Assembly: GCA_015233155.1 (NCBI GenBank)
Contig: JADFYG010000058.1
Span: 1-38,231 of the forward strand
Direction: 5' to 3'
DNA length: 38,231 nucleotides
From: Candidatus Rifleibacteriota bacterium
Lineage (GTDB): Bacteria > Muiribacteriota > Ozemobacteria > Ozemobacterales > Ozemobacteraceae
Shown in pieces: positions 32,365-38,231 of the stretch; position 1 is the first letter of the stretch, and each line of letters begins with the position of its first letter. The notes beneath the pieces are model-generated. The model was not told the DNA's origin, searched no databases, and saw only the letters and a program-made list of their open reading frames with translations. A program made the translations under genes and the position numbers.

Positions 32365-32578
32365 TTACGACTGCAGTTTCGATTTCAGTTCGTCTTCGCA
32401 AAGCCCCAAAATGTAATGACCGAACTCAGTTTTCGGGGGTGAAAATGCAGTCTTCCAAATGTTTGCGGTCAAGTTCAGACAGCAGAAGCGTCTTTTCGTA
32501 ACGGGAAACGATCCGACGGCAGGTTTGACAACGGTCTGCACAGCTTCGATAAATCGCGAGCAGTTCCTGAACAGGCAT
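32365..32578 (-). pseudogene. Small CxxxCxxC protein gene with an apparent frameshift
   Basis: From an ATG at 32578, preceded by AAAGGAAGG, 50 residues run to a TGA at 32426, including SCADRCQTCRRIVSRYEKTL with a C-x3-C-x2-C motif and an amphipathic LLLSELDRKHLEDCIF. Past the stop another frame continues coding-like (TEFGHYILGLCEDELKSKLQ) to TAA at 32365. Removing one base of the five-G run at 32435-32439 would fuse them into one protein of about 70 residues. This is either a real frameshift mutation or a homopolymer error. No family is recognised. Confidence 0.5.
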
Positions 32579-32806
32579 TTTGCCGCCCTTCCTTTAAGTG
32601 CAATATATTTTATGTTGAGTATTTTCGTATTATTATTGAGGTCTTACTGTACATCGACATTTTTTGATTTTTTATTTAGCCAGAATCAGGACAAACGCAT
32701 CAAATATCAAATTTGCAAATATCGCGGTGCGCCCGGCGGCCGCGCCCCACCAAAGAAGTTTCACCTGGGTTGCTAAACCGTGCAGAATAATATCCGTAAA
32801 ATGAAA

Positions 32807-32830
32807 CACCCCCGCCAGAAGGCGGGGGTG
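32807..32830 (-). terminator. Rho-independent terminator of the rplU-prp-rpmA operon
   Basis: A perfect 10-bp stem (CACCCCCGCC / GGCGGGGGTG) with a 4-nt loop is followed on the minus strand by TTTCATTTTA. It lies about 40 bp past the rpmA stop. Confidence 0.8.
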
Positions 32831-32870
32831 GGAAAGAACGCTCCCGAAGGAGCGATCTGGACTTATGAAA

Positions 32871-33146
32871 TTACTTCGCGGCTTCTTCCGGCATCGCTGC
32901 TGGAATGATATCACACCAATGCTTGTTGCGACGATGAGCGAACTTCACGGTTCCCTCGACAAGGGCGAACAAAGTGTCGTCCTTGCCGGTGCCGACATTG
33001 CGACCGGCTTTAATAGGCGTTCCGCGCTGCCGAACCAGGATGTTTCCGGCTTTTACCATCTGTCCGTCGAAACGTTTGGTACCAAGATGCTGCGGATTGC
33101 TATCCCGCCCGTTTACTGTTGAACCGCCACCTTTTTTATGTGCCAT
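32871..33146 (-). CDS. rpmA: 50S ribosomal protein L27
   Basis: This 91-residue protein has the highly conserved L27 N-terminus MAHKKGGGSTVNGRDSNPQH and the core ILVRQRGTPIKAGRNVGTGK. L27 lies near the peptidyl-transferase centre. The protein starts directly at MAHKKGG, without the cleavable extension found in Firmicutes and relatives: the frame upstream has no ATG, GTG or TTG before an in-frame TGA, and GGGGAT sits just before the ATG. A short Ala/Glu tail follows the core. It is 37 bp after prp and ends 40 bp before a strong terminator. Confidence 0.97.
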   Translation of the reverse strand: MAHKKGGGSTVNGRDSNPQHLGTKRFDGQMVKAGNILVRQRGTPIKAGRNVGTGKDDTLFALVEGTVKFAHRRNKHWCDIIPAAMPEEAAK

Positions 33147-33183
33147 ATGCCATCCCCTTTCGGATAATCCAATATACGTTACT

Positions 33184-33498
33184 TCAATTCACCAGGCGAA
33201 CCCGCTCCGGGTGGGTTTCAGCCAGTCTGCAGAACCCGTATCGAAACACCCTGGCTACTGTCCGGAATGCCTTCGCACGACCACGAGGCGCATGTACCGT
33301 GACATCACACACACCATCAGCAACTTCGCCACAAACAGTTACATCCATCTCAGTTTCCGAGCCGCCGAGAAAAGCAAGCAACAACCCCGAAACAGCAGCA
33401 CATACCGGATCGGCACCTCGCGGCCCCGCACCGGAATGCCCTGTCACTCTGAGCTTCAGCGTTGCTCCGTTCGGATCAGGGAAGGAAATCTCGACCAC
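33184..33498 (-). CDS. prp: Prp-type ribosomal-processing cysteine protease (YsxB family)
   Basis: This 104-residue protein carries the family active-site block GHSGAGPRGADPVCAAVSGL with the catalytic pair His21 and Cys33 at the normal spacing. In Staphylococcus Prp removes the N-terminal extension of L27. Here it sits in the usual place between rplU and rpmA, yet the L27 beside it has no extension, so its substrate is unclear. The GTG start directly follows the rplU stop with AAGG 6 nt upstream, implying translational coupling. The catalytic residues argue that the enzyme is still functional. Confidence 0.9.
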   Translation of the reverse strand: MVEISFPDPNGATLKLRVTGHSGAGPRGADPVCAAVSGLLLAFLGGSETEMDVTVCGEVADGVCDVTVHAPRGRAKAFRTVARVFRYGFCRLAETHPERVRLVN

Positions 33499-33810
33499 TC
33501 AGGCCTTGATATCCTCGATCTGAATCGCCGTGAAATACTGACGATGACCGTAATGCTTGCGGTAGTTGATCTTGTTCTTGTATTTGAGACCGATGATCTT
33601 CTTGGCACGTCCATGACCGATGACCTTGACCTTAACTTCAACGCCATTCAGATACGGCCGGCCAATCTGAACCTTCTGACCATCATTGACCATCAGAACC
33701 TTCTCAACCGCGAAGGTTGCATTGGCTTCCTGGGTCAACTTCTCACAGCGAAACTTGCTGCCCTTTTCGACGGAAAACTGCTTGCCGCCCAACTCAATGA
33801 TTGCGTACAT
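33499..33810 (-). CDS. rplU: 50S ribosomal protein L21
   Basis: This 103-residue protein has the standard start MYAIIELGGKQFSVEKGSKF and the L21 signature near the C-terminus (KYKNKINYRKHYGHRQYF). L21 binds 23S rRNA in the large subunit. I start at the ATG at 33810, which matches the family's usual N-terminus and has AGGGGG about 10 nt upstream; an ATG three codons earlier abuts that site. It is first in the rplU-prp-rpmA operon, behind the promoter at 33851-33879. Confidence 0.97.
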   Translation of the reverse strand: MYAIIELGGKQFSVEKGSKFRCEKLTQEANATFAVEKVLMVNDGQKVQIGRPYLNGVEVKVKVIGHGRAKKIIGLKYKNKINYRKHYGHRQYFTAIQIEDIKA

Positions 33811-33850
33811 GAATAACATACCCCCTGAAAAATGGACCGATAGAGCTCTT

Positions 33851-33879
33851 AATCTACCACATCATCAGCGGGCTGTCAA
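33851..33879 (-). promoter_or_regulatory. Sigma70-type promoter of the rplU operon
   Basis: On the minus strand: a perfect TTGACA, a 17-bp spacer and TAGATT. The start would fall near 33845, giving a leader of about 35 nt. Confidence 0.8.
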
Positions 33880-33952
33880 ACATTTTAGCAACTATTTGGG
33901 TACATTACGGATTCTGTAATCATTTCGGCACGAAGGGCATGTTACAATCGGA

Positions 33953-36865
33953 ATGATGAGCGAGAAAATCAGACAATTGCTAATGCTTGTCGCTATCGCC
34001 GTCTGGTTTTTATGCATAGAATACGGGCGGCCGGAAGCCCTGTTCGGCTCTCCCATTTTCGATCTCGCCGCCGCACTCGCCACTGCACTGACTGTCGGTC
34101 GCCGGAGAGATATTAAATGGAGCGATTCTCTGTTTCTGATAATGCTTTCACGCGACCTGCATCTAGCAGCCATGACAGGATTGGAGACCTGGAAATCTCT
34201 GCCCGCAATCGTCTGGCTGTGCTGGCTCATAGCCTGGGCAACCGCCGAAAACGATGCCCGGCGCACCCTGCTTCTATTGTTCCACGCAGGTTTAACTTTT
34301 GATGCGGGAATTTTACGATCCATCGGTATGGGGATGACCCTTGGCTGGGAAGCGGGCCCTCTTAACGCAATGTTACTCGTCTGGGTATGGCGACATTTGT
34401 CGATCCATGGAAAAGCTTCACTGCCAGTGGAAACTCCAGCCCGTCTATGTGCCATTGGCATTGCCTGGATCATCATACTTCATCGTGACGGTCCAATCAG
34501 CTGGATGACTGCTTCCTGGGCGATGACGGCTGGAACTTTCCTGCTTTTCATGATTCTCACTCTCCCCCGTGGGTTAAATGAGGACGGAGCATGTGAGGTC
34601 ATTCTCCTGGGTGGATTGCCGCTTATTCTTGCGGCCATAGGTACAGGTCTGGCGGAAGCCGGAACAGGTGATTTCTGGGCTCTGCAAAAACGCTTTTTTG
34701 CCGGTGGCATTCATCCAAACTGGTTAGGCTTGTCAGCTGCAATCTTCCTGATGATGCAGCTACCCGGAACTCTGTTCGTGTCGGTTAAAAAGCCATGGGG
34801 AGGAGTTATCCGCGGATTTTGCGGTATATTTTCAGGAATAATGCTTATTACCAGCGGCTCCCGCGCTGCCTTGCTCATAGCCATTATTACGGGCGGAATC
34901 TTTGTGATGCGCGAAAATATTGCCATGAAGCGACGCCGCTACGTAGCTGCAGCGGCATGCATCGTCGGCGTTCCAGTGTTGATCTGGTGGCTTTCGCGGG
35001 GCAGCTTTCTTATGGAATGGGTATACAACGAGCGCTTCATGATTTGGCGTGCAGCTCTGGAGCGAATAGCTGATCATCCATGGATTGGTCATGGAATACT
35101 TTCCTTCGGTTATATGAGCCAGCCAATCGACCCGGTCAACGGCTTGTGGGCCTACGACTGGAATTATCCGCACGCTCATCAGGCGTTCCTTGAAGCCGGC
35201 CTGACCGGTGGCCTCCCCGCAGTTATCCTGGTCATCGCTATAATCATATGCTGGGCGCGCCGATGGTCCTGGAATTCTCCCGGCAGCATCGTCGGCACCG
35301 TTTTACTTTCCGCTGGATGCCTGGACACATCTTTCCTGTCCTCGTCGCTTTCTTTTCTGACTATCATGGCCTTCGCGGGCTCATCTTCATCAGAAATACC
35401 GGAAGAAAACAATTCTGATGAGCATATCTGCTCAGTTGATATCAGAAATTTGGGCGCAGGGGCACGGCACGCCGCGCCCGAAGTGGCAAAATGCAATGCA
35501 CTTTTAAATAGCACGCAAAATGTGATACCCCCCGCGAAATTTTCCGCAAAAAGCTGGTTGGGCATAATGAGATCCCAGGCAGTTTTCATGACTCTTTCAA
35601 CAATGATTTTCAGCACCATACTGGGGCAGATTCCCACTCTTGTGAGCTTATCCGCATTCGATGAGGCTCTAGCCTTGCTCAATACAGGAAAGCCCGACTG
35701 GAATGTCGCGATTCAGCGCTGCCTGACTCTGTCTCCGAATCGGATCCAGGCTCGTCTACAGCGCCTGCTCTGGCGTCTTTCGACTGAGAAGATGCCGACT
35801 GAAGAAGATAGGACCGAAGCGGAATCTCTCGAACGAATGCTTCCGGATTATTATCTGCCGCGCTTTATTTCCGGGCGTCTGGCAATGCTCGAAGGGAATA
35901 TGGCGTCAGCCACCATTTTACTGGCCCGATGCGTCGAACTGGACGCGCGTGATACGACCGGCATCAGATGGGGAAGCCTGGCGCTCGCTCAATTTCATAG
36001 CGGAGCTCGCTGGCACGAGGCGGCCATTCAGGCGCTTGCTCGTGGCGAATGGGGGCCGGGGTTGATTCTGGATCACTCAATCCTCGGTCCCATAGCGGCT
36101 GCGGAGCTGCCGCTTCATCCTCTTCTGGCGATCAATACAGCGTCTCACTCCAGGAAGATTGGTCTGGACGCTCTGTTTCGCATAATCGTGGCACGTGTGC
36201 TTATCAATCATGGCATTGCTTCAGCGCCGATTCCATTTGAAAATGATCTCGATCCCTCCCTGCCGGAATGGATAACGGACAACGTGGCAGCCGACAGATA
36301 TTCCGTAGAAAAACATAAATCCGGAGAAGCCAGTCTATTCACAGAAGAGAAGCTTTCGAAATTGGGTCCGGCATTCCTCGATGAGCTTGCAGTGGAAACA
36401 GAGCACAGCGGGAATGACGAACTGCTTGAACGCATTCTGGATCTGGAGGACGCCAGGTGGATACGACGCAGCAAAACCATGGATAACCTGGACGGAATGT
36501 TCCGGAGGGCCGGGCTGGAAATGCGACGTGGTCGTCTTGACATCGCCGAAAGTCTGCTCGAGAGGCTGGACGCAATCGATGCAGGAAACCCATGGATACT
36601 TGAGCGGCTTGGTATCATCCGAAGCAATTCCGGAAGATCTGACGATGCAAGGGAAGCATTCGCCGCGGCACTCCGGATTCTGTCCTCTGCCCGTTTGCGC
36701 CCTTTTATTTCAGAGGGGCCCCGCAAGGAGAACCAGGGACCGACAGGCGATCAATGGAGTTTTGCATTCGAATTGGCGTTCAGACGTTTCGACCCGGAAT
36801 GCCGCCTGTATAATGCGGACCGCTGGTGGCTGCTTCAAAGACGGCTTGAAGCAGCGCTGCAGTAA
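33953..36865 (+). CDS. O-antigen ligase/polymerase-like membrane protein with C-terminal TPR-like region
   Basis: This is a 970-residue protein. The first half (about 1-475) contains 11-13 hydrophobic helices with features of the Wzy/WaaL ligase family: GGIHPNWLGLSAAIFLMM, LITSGSRAALLIAI, ERFMIWRAALERIADHPWIG with GHGILSFGYM, and a periplasmic YPHAHQAFLEAGLTGG where the catalytic His of ligases lies. After a further hydrophobic segment near 545-560, about 400 residues are helical and repeat-like (RCLTLSPNRIQARLQRLLW, LESLLERLDAIDAGNPWILE), resembling periplasmic TPRs. It may join or polymerise the glycan made by the 9-26 kb locus, though it lies outside it. It is divergent from rplU. Either of two adjacent ATGs may start it. 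Confidence 0.82.
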   Translation: MMSEKIRQLLMLVAIAVWFLCIEYGRPEALFGSPIFDLAAALATALTVGRRRDIKWSDSLFLIMLSRDLHLAAMTGLETWKSLPAIVWLCWLIAWATAENDARRTLLLLFHAGLTFDAGILRSIGMGMTLGWEAGPLNAMLLVWVWRHLSIHGKASLPVETPARLCAIGIAWIIILHRDGPISWMTASWAMTAGTFLLFMILTLPRGLNEDGACEVILLGGLPLILAAIGTGLAEAGTGDFWALQKRFFAGGIHPNWLGLSAAIFLMMQLPGTLFVSVKKPWGGVIRGFCGIFSGIMLITSGSRAALLIAIITGGIFVMRENIAMKRRRYVAAAACIVGVPVLIWWLSRGSFLMEWVYNERFMIWRAALERIADHPWIGHGILSFGYMSQPIDPVNGLWAYDWNYPHAHQAFLEAGLTGGLPAVILVIAIIICWARRWSWNSPGSIVGTVLLSAGCLDTSFLSSSLSFLTIMAFAGSSSSEIPEENNSDEHICSVDIRNLGAGARHAAPEVAKCNALLNSTQNVIPPAKFSAKSWLGIMRSQAVFMTLSTMIFSTILGQIPTLVSLSAFDEALALLNTGKPDWNVAIQRCLTLSPNRIQARLQRLLWRLSTEKMPTEEDRTEAESLERMLPDYYLPRFISGRLAMLEGNMASATILLARCVELDARDTTGIRWGSLALAQFHSGARWHEAAIQALARGEWGPGLILDHSILGPIAAAELPLHPLLAINTASHSRKIGLDALFRIIVARVLINHGIASAPIPFENDLDPSLPEWITDNVAADRYSVEKHKSGEASLFTEEKLSKLGPAFLDELAVETEHSGNDELLERILDLEDARWIRRSKTMDNLDGMFRRAGLEMRRGRLDIAESLLERLDAIDAGNPWILERLGIIRSNSGRSDDAREAFAAALRILSSARLRPFISEGPRKENQGPTGDQWSFAFELAFRRFDPECRLYNADRWWLLQRRLEAALQ

Positions 36866-36880
36866 CACAGGTAATATGGA

Positions 36881-36918
36881 GTCAACGACCGTTTTTATAT
36901 TTTTTTATGGTCGCTGAC
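36881..36918. terminator. Inverted repeat with T-rich loop between convergent genes
   Basis: GTCAACGACC and GGTCGCTGAC pair over 10 bp with one mismatch (a G-U wobble in the minus-strand RNA) around an 18-nt loop that is almost all T/A. It lies between the 3' ends of the ligase-like gene and the msrBA gene and probably marks the end of both transcripts. Confidence 0.5.
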
Positions 36919-36931
36919 CCGATTTCTGTCC

Positions 36932-37936
36932 TTAAAATCGTCGGACGCGAATGTGGCAGTAGGGCTGTTTTCCATTCTTTGCGTAGTAATGCTGATGATA
37001 TTCCTCTGCCGGCCAAAATGTTGTTTGGGGACGAATTTGCGTTACTACATTGAGTCCTTTCCCGCGTAATATTCCGATCAGTTTCCCGATAATTTCAAGT
37101 TGCGCCTTGTCTGACGTAAATATAGCGGAAAGATACTGTTCGCCGATGTCAGGGCCCTGACCATCCGACTGAGTCGGGTCGTGTATTTCAAAAAACAGCT
37201 TTGCAAGATCCTCATAGCTAACCAGATGGGGATCGTACGTGACTTCAAGAGTCTCCAGATGACCCGTTGAATGTGAACAAACTTCTTCATAAGTCGGTTT
37301 TTCGCCGTGCCCGCCCATGTATCCGACACGTGTCCCGATGACGCCGGGAATATTCTGGAAGTGATATTCCATTCCCCAGAAGCAGCCACCGGAAAACCAT
37401 GCCTTCATTGGCTCCGGAGATGAAACAGTACTGACTGTTGCGCTTGCAGAGTGCTCCGGATTAGTGATTCCCGCATCCGGAACAAATTTGATCGACAGCG
37501 AATTCACGCAGTGACGTGTATCTTTCGATGTTAAATTTTCACCGCGGAAAACGTGTCCGAGATGACCTCCACAGAATGCACAGATTATTTCCGTGCGGGA
37601 ACCGTCGGGGTCGGGAACTCGTTTAACGGCTCCGGGTATTTCGTCATCGAAGCTTGGCCAGCCGCATTGAGACGAAAATTTGTCGGCCGATCGATACAAA
37701 GGAGCGTTGCATCTGCGACAGACATAGGTTCCGATTCCGACAAAGTCAACATACTCTCCGGAAAACGGAGGCTCTGTTCCTTTGTTGACGATAACTCGCT
37801 CTTCTTCTGACGTCAGAGTATTGAACTTCATTGTTTTCTCCGTTTCATTTCCCGCTTGTTGCTCACACTGGCCGATAAATAGGATTGAAAACATCACGAC
37901 ACAGATTAGCAAAAAAACTACTGTTGATTGTTTCAA
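36932..37936 (-). CDS. msrBA: Bifunctional methionine sulfoxide reductase MsrB-MsrA, membrane-anchored
   Basis: This 334-residue exported protein has a hydrophobic N-terminal segment (STVVFLLICVVMFSILFIGQ) followed by Cys, but that Cys is preceded by Gln, so it is not a standard lipobox. MsrB comes first (about 35-165): zinc pairs CRRCNAPLY and CAFCGGHLGHVF, CGWPSFD, and catalytic Cys in RHCVNSLSIKF. MsrA follows: GGCFWGMEYHFQ with catalytic Cys, GYMGGHGEKPTYEEVCSHST. Together they repair R- and S-methionine sulfoxide in envelope proteins. I prefer the TTG at 37936, with GGGAGA 6 nt upstream; an ATG at 37972 adds 12 residues but lacks a spaced site. Family assignment is firm. Confidence 0.92.
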   Translation of the reverse strand: MKQSTVVFLLICVVMFSILFIGQCEQQAGNETEKTMKFNTLTSEEERVIVNKGTEPPFSGEYVDFVGIGTYVCRRCNAPLYRSADKFSSQCGWPSFDDEIPGAVKRVPDPDGSRTEIICAFCGGHLGHVFRGENLTSKDTRHCVNSLSIKFVPDAGITNPEHSASATVSTVSSPEPMKAWFSGGCFWGMEYHFQNIPGVIGTRVGYMGGHGEKPTYEEVCSHSTGHLETLEVTYDPHLVSYEDLAKLFFEIHDPTQSDGQGPDIGEQYLSAIFTSDKAQLEIIGKLIGILRGKGLNVVTQIRPQTTFWPAEEYHQHYYAKNGKQPYCHIRVRRF

Positions 37937-38027
37937 ATGATTTCTCCCATATATGTGCAACTTTATGGTCATCCTGGGTAACCCGACATATTCGCCAGAG
38001 CGCGTACTTCTAAATTAGCATTTTTTG

Positions 38028-38056
38028 TTGGCCACTTTCACGAAATTTGTTATAGA
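38028..38056 (+). promoter_or_regulatory. Possible promoter pointing off the right end
   Basis: TTGGCC, a 17-bp spacer and TATAGA are followed at 38094-38099 by GGGAGG, a good ribosome binding site. No start codon follows: the 127-bp repeat begins six bases later. Confidence 0.45.
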
Positions 38057-38104
38057 ATAAATACAAGTGTAAATATTTGTTAAGTTGAGTATGAGGGAGG
38101 ATTA

Positions 38105-38231
38105 GAAATACATTGAAAATCATCTGAGAGATCCGATAAATGTTACCGATTTGTCCGACTGGGATTTTGCCAGACTCATGACGATGGTCGAACTTGCAAG
38201 ATTAAAGTATTCAAGAAAGTCCACTCCAATT
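38105..38231. repeat. Terminal 127-bp exact copy of part of the radical SAM gene at 24557
   Basis: Every base from 38105 to the last base equals 25726-25852. In the radical SAM frame the codon just upstream is TAG, so this is not the continuation of a gene read from the left. A length of exactly 127, ending exactly at the edge, suggests an assembly-graph overlap (k = 127). The genome may hold a second copy of the 3' part of that gene, or the end is chimeric. Confidence 0.95.

Larger units (their letters stand above)
31998..32870. other. Poorly coding region with gene remnants
   Basis: About 870 bp separate the palindrome from rpmA. The plus strand has no frame with coding character. The minus strand holds two short coding-looking segments (32365-32578 and 32106-32246), an AT-rich stretch at 32590-32690 that may contain their promoter, and the rpmA terminator at 32807-32830. 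I see no tRNA or other RNA gene. Confidence 0.5.

Noticed and set aside
32208..32776. Plus-strand frames of 97 and 105 codons in the poorly coding region
   Set aside because: They lack coding character and good start sites; the minus strand reads as more protein-like in the same stretch.
32672..32914. 80-codon minus-strand frame with a hydrophobic end
   Set aside because: Its start lies inside rpmA in another frame and it runs through the rpmA terminator hairpin.
1..38231. tRNA, rRNA, CRISPR array, insertion sequence or integration site
   Set aside because: I looked through the intergenic stretches for cloverleaf-like ends, regularly spaced repeats and transposase motifs and saw none.
1..38231. 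Circular element suggested by the terminal repeat
   Set aside because: The terminal 127 bp match an internal site, not the first bases, so the contig cannot be closed into a circle on this evidence.

Overview
The window looks like one contig from an uncultured, Gram-negative-type bacterium. A Wzx flippase, an O-antigen ligase-like protein and a WbpB/WbpD/WbpI nucleotide-sugar set imply a cell-surface polysaccharide. There is no rRNA, tRNA, CRISPR array or recognisable transposase, so I cannot assign a phylum. The exact 127-bp repeat that ends at the last base is the typical signature of a de Bruijn-graph assembly, so the right edge is probably a contig end rather than a biological end.

Left block (1-6248, minus strand). 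Two operon-like groups are read leftward. DHH phosphoesterase, a small SH3-like protein, a Clp1/Grc3-type polynucleotide kinase and possibly the start of one more gene follow a strong promoter at 3320-3348. Upstream of them a ComEA-like double helix-hairpin-helix protein overlaps a stand-alone ComEC-type metallo-beta-lactamase domain. A degenerate peptidase-MA-like gene comes next, followed by a 324-bp non-coding gap.

Centre (6249-30803). A 963-residue fusion of cyclic-nucleotide-binding, MinD/CpaE-like ATPase and TPR domains opens the plus-strand block. A surface-glycan locus follows in two convergent halves. The plus half (9266-26125) holds a GT2 glycosyltransferase, three radical SAM genes, wbpB-wbpD-wbpI, another radical SAM gene, an SDR epimerase, a Wzx flippase, a possible GT-B glycosyltransferase, and a tandem pair of paralogous radical SAM genes behind their own promoter. 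The minus half (30803-26110) holds GT2, SPASM radical SAM, B12-type radical SAM and GT2. Eight radical SAM genes lie within about 20 kb, interleaved with sugar enzymes and mostly coupled by overlaps or very short gaps. This is the most unusual feature of the window. A reasonable inference is that the glycan or its lipid carrier is modified by radical chemistry such as methylation, but no substrate can be read from the sequence.

Right block (30804-38231). This holds a DUF2284 metal-binding protein, a small secreted Lys/Ala-rich protein ending at a perfect 21-bp palindrome, a poorly coding stretch with two small probably decayed minus-strand genes, and the rplU-prp-rpmA ribosomal operon with a clear promoter and terminator. 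A divergent 970-residue O-antigen ligase-like membrane protein and a membrane-anchored MsrB-MsrA methionine sulfoxide reductase follow. The last 127 bp duplicate part of the radical SAM gene at 24557-26125.
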